Assembly (NCBI RefSeq): GCF_005871205.1
Contig: NZ_SWKM01000014.1
Location: 412,001-476,000 of the forward strand
DNA length: 64,000 bases
Direction of reading: 5' to 3'
Origin: Marinobacter alexandrii
Lineage (GTDB): Bacteria > Pseudomonadota > Gammaproteobacteria > Pseudomonadales > Oleiphilaceae
Shown here: one piece after another, positions 1 to 8,315 of the stretch
Layout of the letters: every line of letters begins with the position of its first letter
Numbering within the stretch: the stretch's first letter is position 1
Translations under genes and position numbers: made by a program
Notes under the pieces: model-generated
What the model was told of the DNA's origin: nothing
Database searches by the model: none
What the model saw: the letters and a program-made list of their open reading frames with translations, nothing else

Positions 1-509
1 ACGGTATTCATGCGGTTGGCATCAACCAGGTGCTCGAGGAGGCGGGCGTAGCAAAACAGACGCTTTATAACCATTTCGAGACCAAAGACAGCCTTGTGGA
101 GGCCGTCGTTGAGCAACGCGATAGCCTGTTCTTCGATTGGCTTGAGCAACGGATGAGCAGTCGTCCGGCTGGCAAGGAGGCGCTATTGGAAATGTTTGAT
201 GCGGTCAATGACTGGATCAACAATCGTGTTCCCACACTTAACCGGTTTTATGGCTGTTTTTTTATCAACACCTGTGCGGAATACAGTGATCCGGAACACC
301 CTGTCCATAAACGATGTGCAGCTCATAAAGCCCGGATTTTCAGGCTTTTTAAGCACCATGCTGAGAGCTTAAGCAATTCGGAAATGGATGCGGAAGAACT
401 GGCGAATGCACTGTTTCTGTTGAAGGAAGGAGCGATTGTAAAAGCACATGTTGAGGGCGATCTGGAGGCAGCGGTCAAAGCCCGGGCCATTGCGGAAAGG
501 ATGATGTAA
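1..509 (+). CDS. TetR-family transcriptional regulator, 5' end outside window
   Basis: This is the C-terminal part of a TetR/AcrR-type repressor; its start lies before base 1. The open frame runs from the first bases, and the visible start of the protein (AGVAKQTLYNHFETKDSLV) is the recognition helix of a TetR N-terminal HTH. The remaining helical part, about 140 residues, is the ligand-binding and dimerisation domain, whose ligand cannot be read from sequence. A GTG at base 30 is internal to the HTH and cannot be the true start. The nearest candidate operators are the 16-bp palindromes at 2404 and 3395, but whether this protein binds them is inference. The family call is secure; the target is not. 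Confidence 0.9.
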   Translation, partial: GIHAVGINQVLEEAGVAKQTLYNHFETKDSLVEAVVEQRDSLFFDWLEQRMSSRPAGKEALLEMFDAVNDWINNRVPTLNRFYGCFFINTCAEYSDPEHPVHKRCAAHKARIFRLFKHHAESLSNSEMDAEELANALFLLKEGAIVKAHVEGDLEAAVKARAIAERMM

Positions 510-558
510 CGCCGCACTGTGCCGGCGGCACAGCGCGACGCGCCCGTGCGCAAGAGCG

Positions 559-813
559 TCATCGGGAAACGGGAACGTCGAATCCCGAGGTTTTTCGCCG
601 GATCTGGTCAGAGGAGCGTTTGCCGAACATGAACACGCAAAACGGCACGCAGTAGGTTAGCAGTGCTGGCACCCACTGAATGTCCCGCGTTCCGAATAGC
701 GCATCATGCTGGTTAATGATGAGCAGAATCGTGCCTACCACAATTGCGACCGTGGCGGCCTGCAGGTAGAAGCGCTTAAGCAGTTGAAGCAACGGCATGG
801 CCAACGCCCCCAT
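559..813 (-). CDS. nrtS: NrtS-type nitrate/nitrite transporter, small membrane protein
   Basis: An 84-residue inner-membrane protein with two hydrophobic segments (about residues 18-35 and 48-63). The pattern VVGTILLIINQHDALFG followed by LLTYCVPFCV is the hallmark of the NrtS family, short two-helix proteins implicated in nitrate/nitrite movement across the membrane in cyanobacteria and some proteobacteria. The gene overlaps the 3' end of the upstream flavoprotein gene by 38 bp, so the two are probably co-transcribed. A second Met at base 798 has a G-rich stretch just upstream and could be the real start, giving 79 residues. Family assignment is from motif memory, not a search. No nitrate-assimilation genes are visible nearby. 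Confidence 0.75.
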   Translation of the reverse strand: MGALAMPLLQLLKRFYLQAATVAIVVGTILLIINQHDALFGTRDIQWVPALLTYCVPFCVFMFGKRSSDQIRRKTSGFDVPVSR

Positions 814-2206
814 TTTCTTTAGGTGTCAGTTGCTCTGCGGCATCTCTGAAGGCAGTACGCACGCCTTCCTCAATGACCGGGTGATAAAACGGCATCGCCA
901 GGATCTCGGGAACGGTGAGCGATTGCTGTACCGCCCAAGCTAAGAGGTGGCCAATGTGCTCAGCGGCGGGTCCGAACATCTCTGCGCCTAAAAGTACGCC
1001 GGTCTCGCGCTCTACATAGATTTTCAGCATCCCCTGATTTTTCGCCATTACGCGGCTTCTGCCCTGGTTGTGGAAGCTTACTTTCCCGGTGATATAACTC
1101 GTTGAAGGCAGCTCTTGCGCCCGCGTTCCAATACTCGCGATTTGCGGGTCCGAGAAGACCACGCCCAAGCCGGCGCGCCGATGCCCGGCCTCTAAGGAGG
1201 GGTAAATGCCCGCATTCCGTCCCGCAATGCGCCCCTCATCTGAAGCTTCGTGCAGCAATGGCAACTCGTTGTTGGCATCACCCGCAATGAATATATGGGG
1301 TTGGCTGGTTTGCATGGTAAGGCAGTTAAAGTTTGGTACACCATTCGAACCCACGGTTAAGCCGATGTGTTCAAGACCGAGCTTGTCGGTATTCGGAACA
1401 CGTCCAGTGGCTGCCAGCACGTAATCGACCGTTACCGTGTGAATCACGCCGTCTGCATTGCGATAGCTTACTTGCACGCCCCCGTCGGTTTCTTTGGTTC
1501 CGAGAATTTCAGAATGAAGCCTTAAATCAAATTCAGACTGGAAGGTCGCGGCAGCAATGGCCCGGATTTCAGGATCTTCAATGCCGCCTACCGACTCCTT
1601 GCGTGCGAGCATCGTGACCTTGACGTCCAGGCGGCTCAGCGCTTGGCCCAGTTCAAGTCCTATCACACCAGCCCCGACAACGAGCACGGATTTGGGTAAT
1701 TCCTCAAGCTCGAAAATATCGTCGTTAATCAGCAGGCGGTTGCCCGCGCCCTCAAGGGGCTCAGGAATGAAGGGCCTGGATCCTGTGGCAATAACGATTC
1801 GGTCGGCGGTGATTTCAAGCCCGTTATCAACCAGCAACCGGTGTGCGTCCAAGAAGCGTGCATAGCCTCGGACTTTGTGGCTCACGTCGAAGTTCTCGAC
1901 GTCGTCGACAACAAAGTCAACAAATCGGTCACGCTCCCTTCGAACGCGTTCCAGCACGGCAGTTCCATCGGTCAGGACGGCCGGCACCTGGATACCGAAT
2001 ACCTCAGCATGCTTTGCCCCGTGAGCGGCTTCTGCCGCCGCAATCAGAAGTTTGCTGGGCATGCAGCCGACGCGCGCGCAGGTCGTTCCGTAGTGCCCGC
2101 CCTCAATCAGGGCAATGCTGTCAGTATGTTGGCGGGCTTCGCGATAAGCGCCCATGCCCGCTGTTCCCGTACCAATGATGGCGATATCAACCTTCCGCTT
2201 GAGCAT
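776..2206 (-). CDS. Dihydrolipoyl dehydrogenase-like FAD/NAD(P) disulfide oxidoreductase
   Basis: A 476-residue class I pyridine-nucleotide disulfide oxidoreductase. It has an N-terminal FAD dinucleotide fold (GTGTAGMGAY), the redox-active disulfide CARVGC, the central NAD-binding fold (VVGAGVIGLELGQ), the ATGRVPNTD stretch and the second FAD contact (HIFIAGDANN). The C-terminal dimerisation domain ends with YHPVIEEGVRTAF, supplying the His-Glu dyad expected in lipoamide dehydrogenases. Length is normal for the family. The start is supported by an AGGAGA Shine-Dalgarno. No 2-oxoacid dehydrogenase E1/E2 genes are adjacent, so this is probably a stand-alone paralogue whose substrate is uncertain; a mercuric-reductase-like or other quinone/disulfide reductase role is possible. 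It overlaps nrtS downstream. Confidence 0.88.
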   Translation of the reverse strand: MLKRKVDIAIIGTGTAGMGAYREARQHTDSIALIEGGHYGTTCARVGCMPSKLLIAAAEAAHGAKHAEVFGIQVPAVLTDGTAVLERVRRERDRFVDFVVDDVENFDVSHKVRGYARFLDAHRLLVDNGLEITADRIVIATGSRPFIPEPLEGAGNRLLINDDIFELEELPKSVLVVGAGVIGLELGQALSRLDVKVTMLARKESVGGIEDPEIRAIAAATFQSEFDLRLHSEILGTKETDGGVQVSYRNADGVIHTVTVDYVLAATGRVPNTDKLGLEHIGLTVGSNGVPNFNCLTMQTSQPHIFIAGDANNELPLLHEASDEGRIAGRNAGIYPSLEAGHRRAGLGVVFSDPQIASIGTRAQELPSTSYITGKVSFHNQGRSRVMAKNQGMLKIYVERETGVLLGAEMFGPAAEHIGHLLAWAVQQSLTVPEILAMPFYHPVIEEGVRTAFRDAAEQLTPKENGGVGHAVASTA

Positions 2207-2403
2207 GTGTTTCTCCTGTATTTCGCCTGAGTTTGATTGGTGGGTTCCTTCGAAGTGACTGTGGATGCCATTCTCCGCCGTTCAGCGTCCCGGGAGATGG
2301 CAGGATGGCTAGAAAACTGGTCTATCTGTTCAGGCACAACCGCGCCTCGCGCCTTTAATGGTCTGGACAGAAAGCCAACCGAAAAGACTTGCATAGTCTT
2401 CTG

Positions 2404-2419
2404 AAGTGCATATACACTT
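2404..2419. promoter_or_regulatory. Candidate operator, near-palindrome (copy 1)
   Basis: AAGTGCATATACACTT differs by one base from the perfect palindrome at 3395-3410. It lies 77 bp before the hydrolase start at 2496 and about 200 bp upstream of the divergent flavoprotein gene. A symmetric 16-bp site suits a TetR-type dimer. The repeat is seen directly; the regulator is inferred. Confidence 0.6.
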
Positions 2420-2495
2420 TATGGCAAGTTGCTCCTGTCGGGAAACGGTTTCCCTGAACGGGTGGCTGTTTGCTCCATAGAGAGAGGAAAAGGGT

Positions 2496-3326
2496 ATGAG
2501 CCTGTCGCTTGATATGTTTCAGGCCGCATTCGGTGTCTACAGCCGAGTGCTGCCATCACGTGCTGCTTCCAAAGCCGTGAAGCTGATGACCAGTCCCCGT
2601 ATAAACGCCGAGCGGCGAAATTCATCAAAGGAGTTGTTTGATGGTGGCGTTCCATTAAGCGGAGGAGGGGTGCTGTCCATACATGGTAACGGGCGCAAAA
2701 AGATGCTGCTCTTGCACGGATGGTCCGGTTGGGTCGGGCAATTCAAGGATCTGATCCGCCAGGTTGATCCTAATGAGTACACCATCTACGCCGTCCACCC
2801 CCTGGGACATGGGGAATCCCATACTCAGGAGTCGCACCCCGGGCGATTTATAGAAGCCGTTTTTGAAGCCCATGATTACGTAGGCAGGCCTTTCGACGTT
2901 GCCATCGGGCATTCGCTGGGTTCTGCTGCGCTGGTCTATGTGGCAGCCATGAGAAGCTGTTTCGATCGGCTGGTGCTTGTGTCTGGGCCAGCGACCATTG
3001 AAGGGGTGCTGAACCGCTTTGCGCGATTCGTGAACCTTGGCGAAAAGAGCAAACGTCTTTTCATACGGAAGATGGAGGCAACCGTTGGGTTGGATGTAGA
3101 CCGGCTGGATCTGGTTACCCTGGCGCCATCCATCGAACAGCCTACGCTTCTGGTTCATGATGATAGTGATAGAGAGGTCCCTGCTACTGAATCGAAAACG
3201 CTGAATCAGGTTTTTCCACGTAGTCGGCTGGTCGAGACCAGTGGCTATGGTCATAGCAGACTTTTGCGGGACCCTGAAGTAATTAGCGAAATCGTGGAGT
3301 TTATGCACTTGCCGTTTCGGCCTTAA
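2496..3326 (+). CDS. Alpha/beta hydrolase
   Basis: A 276-residue cytoplasmic alpha/beta-hydrolase. The strand and oxyanion region LLLHGWSGW, the nucleophile elbow GHSLGSAAL (serine as nucleophile), a late acid in the LLVHDDSDREVP region and the C-terminal GYGHSRLL histidine give a complete Ser-Asp-His triad. There is no signal peptide. An AGAGGAAAAGGG purine run precedes the ATG. It is followed, after a second copy of the same operator-like palindrome, by the RND permease/LolA fusion gene, so the hydrolase may act on the lipid or hydrophobic ester that the exporter moves. That link is inference from shared regulation. The substrate (ester, lipid, polyhydroxyalkanoate or other) cannot be told from sequence. 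Confidence 0.88.
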   Translation: MSLSLDMFQAAFGVYSRVLPSRAASKAVKLMTSPRINAERRNSSKELFDGGVPLSGGGVLSIHGNGRKKMLLLHGWSGWVGQFKDLIRQVDPNEYTIYAVHPLGHGESHTQESHPGRFIEAVFEAHDYVGRPFDVAIGHSLGSAALVYVAAMRSCFDRLVLVSGPATIEGVLNRFARFVNLGEKSKRLFIRKMEATVGLDVDRLDLVTLAPSIEQPTLLVHDDSDREVPATESKTLNQVFPRSRLVETSGYGHSRLLRDPEVISEIVEFMHLPFRP

Positions 3327-3394
3327 GCGACATCTTTTTAAGTAAACCGGGATATTTGGGGGGAGCCTGACGGCGCCTTTTTTTAACCAACACA

Positions 3395-3410
3395 AAGTGT
3401 ATATACACTT
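3395..3410. promoter_or_regulatory. Candidate operator, perfect 16-bp palindrome (copy 2)
   Basis: AAGTGTATATACACTT is a perfect inverted repeat abutting the AGGAGG ribosome-binding site of the RND gene (start 3422). Fifteen of 16 bases match copy 1 at 2404-2419. A protein bound here would block transcription entering the gene. Two copies in front of two consecutive same-strand genes suggest a shared repressor. Confidence 0.65.
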
Positions 3411-3421
3411 AGGAGGATCCG

Positions 3422-6400
3422 ATGGCCAACTATCGGATGCATCGCTCAACTGCGTTTCTGTTTTTCAAAAGTCTCATTCGCTATCGGTGGTTCTCGCTGA
3501 TTGCGGCCCTGCTCGTGATTGGGGGCTTGGGGAGTCAGCTTGGGGAACTGAAAAAGAATACCCAGGCCGACGCTTTCATTGATGCAAACGAACCGGCACT
3601 GATCTATCGGAGTGCTGTTGAGGATATTTTCAACCTGAAGGATCCGTTGGTCATAGCGATCCAGAACGGCGGCGCAACAGGGATCTATAACACGGAGAGC
3701 CTGGAGTTGGTTCGACGGCTGAGTGATCAACTGATATCCGTGCCGAACATAGACCCTCAGGGCATCACCAGTCTTGCCACTGAATCCAACATTGAAGGGG
3801 ATACCTTTGGCATGGAGGTTCGGGAATTTCTCGACGGCCCTCTGGATAGTGCTCACATTGACTGGATCAAGGCCAGCATTGAGAGCTTTCCTCTGTACCA
3901 GGGCAGCCTGGTTGCTGACGATGGTTCGATGACCCTAATTGTCGCTGAACTGCTTGATCAGAAGAAAGCTGAAGCGACCTATCAGGCTGTTATGCAGCTC
4001 ATCGAGCACGCACCGGCAGGCGAGAATGAGATTCATGTGGCAGGAGAGGGTGCCATTGCGGGGTTCCTTTCCGAGTACATAGATCGCGACGCCAAACGAC
4101 TTAACCCGTTGGCGGGTCTAATCATCACTATTGTCTTGATTGCGGCCTTTTTCACCGTTCGGGCAGCCGTTATTCCCAATCTGATTGTCGCGGGCACGGT
4201 CGCCGGTACTCTCGGTGCCATGGCCGTTTTTGGCGCTGAATTCTATGTGATCACCAATGGCTTGATTGTTTGCATGATTGGCATTGCGGTTGCGGATTCC
4301 ATTCATATTTTTTCGGAGTATTACGAGGTCCAAGCTGCCGATCCGACCCTATCCCAGGGCGATGCCGTTGCACTGGCAATGGCCCGCATGTGGCGCCCGG
4401 TCGCTCTAACAACGCTGACAACAGCAGCGGGCTTTCTCGCCCTGTACCCCACCAATGACATGCCGCCGCTTCAGTACTTTGGCATTTTCGGCGCATTCGC
4501 CGTTGTGGTTGCCGGCATTCTAACGCTATTCGTAACGCCTGCTCTCCTGTCGTTTTTTCGTGCCAGGCCCAGCCGCCTGTTTCGGCGCCAGGGCAGCGTT
4601 TCCTCAAAACGAAGCCTGGCGAGGGTGCTTGGCTCCATTCCGGTAAACCACCCGAAGAAGGTTCTTCTGTCCGGGACATTGATTGCAGGCCTGGCTGTCA
4701 TCGGCGCGGTTAACGTGGTGGTCAATGAAGAACGAATTGAGAACTTCCAGGCCCATGAACCCATTTACCTTGCTGACAAGTCGATCAATCGTTCGATGGA
4801 CGGCACCTATTACCTTGATGTTGTGATTGAGACCCCTGACGCAGAGGGTATCTATGATCCGTCAGTTCTGACCGCCATCAGTGAGCTACAGGACTTTCTG
4901 GAACAGCAGCCGGAGATTCATGGAAGCACCTCCATCGCTGATTACATCAAGCAGATGTACAAAGCCGTCAATGAGGACGATCAGGCATTCTACCGCTTGC
5001 CGGATGACAGAAATCTGATCGCTCAGCTCTTTCTCCTCTATACCGCCTCTGGCGATCCAACAGATTTCGAGGAGCGAGTGGATTCCCGTCGGGAAACGGC
5101 ACTGGTCAGGGCAAACCTGAAGACAGGCTCTTACCAGGTTAGCCGTTCACTTGTTCCGCGGCTGGAGAGTTACCTTGCCGCCGAGTTTGATGGCGAAGTA
5201 AGCGCGCAATTAAGCGGGCGAATCAACGTGGATTACCACTGGATTGACGGCATTGCTGAATCGCACCTTGATAGTGTCATCGTGTCCTTCCTCGCTGTAT
5301 TTCTAATGGCCGCACTGCTTTTCCGTTCCATTGTTGGCGGCCTGATGGCAGCCATACCGGTTGGCTTGTCTATTTTGCTGATCTACGCCGTCATGGGCGT
5401 AAAAGGCATCTGGCTAGGTGTGGGAACATCAATGTTCGCGGCTATCGCTATTGGGCTGAGTGTGGACTTTGCGATCCACACGATTGATCGGCTCCGCGAG
5501 GCGATGTCACAGCCGGGGGATTCAAACATCGCTGAGCGGATTACCGACGTGTTTGCCTCCACGGGCCGGGCGCTCTGGTTCAATCTGTTGGCGGTCGCTC
5601 TGGGTTTTGGCGTTTTGATGACCAGCCAGGTACCACCACTCGTGAACTTTGGCATGTTGGTGGCGTTGTCCGTATCGGTGGCGTTCGTTGCAAGCCTGTT
5701 CCTGTTGCCTGCCTTTGCCCTGGTTTTTCGACCGAAATTCGTTCATGGCGCATATGGGAGTTTCTGGCGAACTGGCACCATTCTGTTGGTACTTTTGGCG
5801 GCGGGTGTTTTGAGCGGCAGGGCGTTCGCCGCTGAGGGCCGACCTGAGGCGGATGACATCATCCAGAAAATGAACGACCGCCCGGAAGGCGTTTCCGTTC
5901 AGAGAGATATGTCCATCACCTTGACGGATCGTCGGGGTAATGTCCGTGAAGAGCATACTCGGGCATTCCGCCGCTACTTCGGCGACACCAAGAAAACGGC
6001 CATTTTCTATACAAAACCGGGAACAGTTGCCGGCACGGCTTTTCTCACTTGGGACTATGCTGATCCGGGCAAGGACGATGACCAGTGGCTGTATCTTCCA
6101 GCCCTGAGGAAGGTGCGCAGAATATCTGCGTCAGACCGTGGGGATTATTTCCTTGGCACTGACTTCACCTACGAGGAGATCAAGAAAGAGAGCAAGATCG
6201 CCGCCGAGGACTATCAGTTTTCACTGCTCGGCGAAGAGGATGTCGATGGTCATCACGCATGGAAGGTCGAGGCAACTCCAGTTGATCCCGAGGTAAGTCG
6301 GGCTCTGGGCTATGGACGAGTGGTGTTGCGGGTTGATTCCTCACTGTTGATCCCGAGATTGACCGAATATTGGGACGTAAACGGTAACTTCCTCAAGACG

Positions 6401-6571
6401 GTGCACGCGCGAGGCATCGAAAACATTGATGGAATCTGGGCGATCACCGACATCGAGGCAACCAACCAGAAAACCGGTCACAGCACCCGCATCCAGTTCC
6501 AGGACACCGATTACGGCGCAACTGTTCCGCCCCGCTTATTCGAGCAGAATGCGCTGAAGCGGGGTTTCTGA
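3422..6571 (+). CDS. RND/MMPL-family permease fused to a periplasmic LolA-like domain
   Basis: A 1,049-residue inner-membrane exporter of the MMPL/HAE3 RND type. TM1 is near residues 21-40, followed by a large periplasmic loop. Membrane bundles (about 228-380 and 615-780) with IAVADSIHIFSEYY and IAIGLSVDFAIHTIDR carry the acidic TM residues typical of proton-driven RND pumps. The last quarter (about 810-1049) is a LolA-like lipoprotein-sorting domain (WLYLPALRKVRRIS, FTYEEIKKES) normally encoded by a separate secreted protein. At the junction, residues about 778-803 read like a signal peptide ending AFA/AEG, which would act as a 13th helix placing the domain in the periplasm. The SD AGGAGG precedes the start. 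The next gene, an outer-membrane barrel, begins one base after the stop. Probable role: moving a hydrophobic or lipid substrate to the outer membrane. Confidence 0.88.
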   Translation: MANYRMHRSTAFLFFKSLIRYRWFSLIAALLVIGGLGSQLGELKKNTQADAFIDANEPALIYRSAVEDIFNLKDPLVIAIQNGGATGIYNTESLELVRRLSDQLISVPNIDPQGITSLATESNIEGDTFGMEVREFLDGPLDSAHIDWIKASIESFPLYQGSLVADDGSMTLIVAELLDQKKAEATYQAVMQLIEHAPAGENEIHVAGEGAIAGFLSEYIDRDAKRLNPLAGLIITIVLIAAFFTVRAAVIPNLIVAGTVAGTLGAMAVFGAEFYVITNGLIVCMIGIAVADSIHIFSEYYEVQAADPTLSQGDAVALAMARMWRPVALTTLTTAAGFLALYPTNDMPPLQYFGIFGAFAVVVAGILTLFVTPALLSFFRARPSRLFRRQGSVSSKRSLARVLGSIPVNHPKKVLLSGTLIAGLAVIGAVNVVVNEERIENFQAHEPIYLADKSINRSMDGTYYLDVVIETPDAEGIYDPSVLTAISELQDFLEQQPEIHGSTSIADYIKQMYKAVNEDDQAFYRLPDDRNLIAQLFLLYTASGDPTDFEERVDSRRETALVRANLKTGSYQVSRSLVPRLESYLAAEFDGEVSAQLSGRINVDYHWIDGIAESHLDSVIVSFLAVFLMAALLFRSIVGGLMAAIPVGLSILLIYAVMGVKGIWLGVGTSMFAAIAIGLSVDFAIHTIDRLREAMSQPGDSNIAERITDVFASTGRALWFNLLAVALGFGVLMTSQVPPLVNFGMLVALSVSVAFVASLFLLPAFALVFRPKFVHGAYGSFWRTGTILLVLLAAGVLSGRAFAAEGRPEADDIIQKMNDRPEGVSVQRDMSITLTDRRGNVREEHTRAFRRYFGDTKKTAIFYTKPGTVAGTAFLTWDYADPGKDDDQWLYLPALRKVRRISASDRGDYFLGTDFTYEEIKKESKIAAEDYQFSLLGEEDVDGHHAWKVEATPVDPEVSRALGYGRVVLRVDSSLLIPRLTEYWDVNGNFLKTVHARGIENIDGIWAITDIEATNQKTGHSTRIQFQDTDYGATVPPRLFEQNALKRGF

Positions 6572-6572
6572 G

Positions 6573-7835
6573 ATGAAGCCGGTTCGATATACAGGTTTGA
6601 CGATAGCCTGGTGGTTGGTGGGCACACCGGTCTCAGCCATCGATGTTCAGCACTCATCTCTTGTCGAACTTGAGGCGGCCTACGCCTACAAGACAGGTTC
6701 CTGGCAGAAGCAGGAAATAGTCTGGCGGCCCGAGTGGGTCACGCGTTTCGATTCGGGAGCGCGCCTCACGGTCATTGGGGAAGGGCGTTTCGACGCAAAG
6801 GATAAACTGGACCCGGGCCGTCCGGACCAACCTTTTCGTGCGCAAAATACAGAAACAGTCTTTCCTTCTGACCACATTGATCTGGAACTGAGGGAGTTTT
6901 ACCTGGACCACTATGCTGGTGATGCCTTTGTGCGCCTGGGTAAACAGCAGATCGTGTGGGGACAGGCCGATGGTCTGCGCGTGCTTGATGTCATCAACCC
7001 TCTGAGCTATCGGGAGTTCATACTCCCGGATGTCGAGCACCGCCGCATACCGCTTTGGTCAGCACTGACCGAGATTCCTCTGGAGACCTGGACCGCCCAA
7101 CTGGTTTGGATTCCTGATGCCACAGTGACGGAAAGTACCTTACCTGGGGCGACCTATTCGCTTATTCCGGACCCGTTTGGCGAAGGGCGTCTGCAGGTCA
7201 ATCGTCCGGATTCGTTGGCAGACAGCGATTTCGGGTTGAAGCTCTCGACGTTCCAAAGCGGCTGGGATCTGTCTCTGAACTACCTGTACCACACGATCGA
7301 TGACCCGCTGATCCGGATTGACGCCTTTGGGCAACAAGTTCTGGCGGACTATAACCGCTCACACCTTGTGGGCGGAACCGCCTCGAAACCGTTTGGAGAC
7401 CTCACCCTCCGAAGTGAGGTTGGGCTGGAGAGCAAAAACCGGTTTGAGAACTCGTTGACTGGAGAAATCATCAATACAGAGGTCGGCTCTTACGTTATCG
7501 GGCTGGATTATAGCGGATTCAGTGATTGGTTTATCAGTGCGCAGTTCTTCCAAACCTACCGCTTTACCGGCACGCACGATAACGGATCGTCGAAAGAGCA
7601 GGTCACCGTTTTAATACGACATGATGCGATGAACAACGCTTTAATACTGGAGGCGCTCGGCATATACGACCTGAATAAAAAAGATTCGCTGATTCAACTG
7701 GAGGCTGAGTATTCTGTGTCTACCAACGTGGTTCTGAGGGCGGGTGCCGATCTGTTTTTCGGAGATCAATCCGGCACCTTTGGCCAGTTCCAGGAAGCAA
7801 GCAGACTGAGTACAGGTTTCACCTTTAGCTTTTAA
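6573..7835 (+). CDS. DUF1302-like outer-membrane beta-barrel protein
   Basis: A 420-residue exported protein with an N-terminal signal peptide (cleavage likely near VSA/IDV, about residue 23) and a body of alternating amphipathic strands ending in a terminal aromatic (STGFTFSF), typical of an outer-membrane barrel. The stretch RLGKQQIVWGQADGLRVLD followed by INPLSYREF resembles the DUF1302 family, which in many proteobacteria is encoded beside RND permeases and LolA/DUF1329-like proteins. It starts one base after the stop of the RND fusion gene, so the two are translationally coupled and likely form one envelope-spanning route. The transported substrate is unknown. Confidence is high for an outer-membrane barrel and moderate for the exact family. 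Confidence 0.78.
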   Translation: MKPVRYTGLTIAWWLVGTPVSAIDVQHSSLVELEAAYAYKTGSWQKQEIVWRPEWVTRFDSGARLTVIGEGRFDAKDKLDPGRPDQPFRAQNTETVFPSDHIDLELREFYLDHYAGDAFVRLGKQQIVWGQADGLRVLDVINPLSYREFILPDVEHRRIPLWSALTEIPLETWTAQLVWIPDATVTESTLPGATYSLIPDPFGEGRLQVNRPDSLADSDFGLKLSTFQSGWDLSLNYLYHTIDDPLIRIDAFGQQVLADYNRSHLVGGTASKPFGDLTLRSEVGLESKNRFENSLTGEIINTEVGSYVIGLDYSGFSDWFISAQFFQTYRFTGTHDNGSSKEQVTVLIRHDAMNNALILEALGIYDLNKKDSLIQLEAEYSVSTNVVLRAGADLFFGDQSGTFGQFQEASRLSTGFTFSF

Positions 7836-7866
7836 ACACAATAGCTAACGTAACTGGAGGCAAAGC

Positions 7867-8268
7867 ATGCTGGATAAGATTTTGTTAACCATAGGGATTG
7901 TTCTCTATGCCGTTGCTGTTCCATATCTGGAAATCAACGACACCCACGTATTTAATCCCGCCTGGGTTGCCCACGCACGAATTCACGAGGTTTGGCAGTT
8001 ATTTACGAACTCGTCGCTGGGCCTGGTGGCTTTGTGGCTTACCTGGTTCGATTCGTCCGGCAAGGGCAAGGCCAGCGTGATTGCGCTCCTTGTGACCGGT
8101 GGGTTTCTGGCCGCGTACCTGATTCAGGACCTTTACGGGGGCTCCATGGTGCACCCGGATGGAACGGAGAAGGCGCTGTTAGGGATCAACGTAGGGGTGA
8201 TCGGTTTTGGCTGGGTGTTCGCCAGTGCGTTATTTACGCTCTTCCGAGCCGGACGCCGCAGCGCCTGA
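7867..8268 (+). CDS. Small polytopic membrane protein
   Basis: A 133-residue hydrophobic protein with four likely transmembrane helices (about residues 5-20, 44-62, 70-88, 104-126) and an HxxxHEVWQLF segment after the first helix. I do not recognise a named family with confidence. A clear SD (GGAGG, then CAAAGC) precedes the ATG, and it follows the outer-membrane barrel gene after 31 bp, so it may be the last gene of the RND operon. The end of the reading frame is followed after 47 bp by phzF. A conserved His-rich loop could bind a metal or haem, but that is speculation. Confidence 0.7.
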   Translation: MLDKILLTIGIVLYAVAVPYLEINDTHVFNPAWVAHARIHEVWQLFTNSSLGLVALWLTWFDSSGKGKASVIALLVTGGFLAAYLIQDLYGGSMVHPDGTEKALLGINVGVIGFGWVFASALFTLFRAGRRSA

Positions 8269-8315
8269 CTGGAGTGGAGCCATCAAGGCCCCGAATCGTT
8301 TAGAGGTATCAGGTT

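Noticed and set aside
511-534. GC-rich hairpin between the TetR fragment and nrtS as a terminator
   Set aside because: A 7-bp stem without any T-run on either strand; too weak to call.
2655-3449. 264-codon minus-strand frame opposite the alpha/beta hydrolase
   Set aside because: Lies entirely opposite a well-supported hydrolase gene with its own ribosome site; no recognisable domain.
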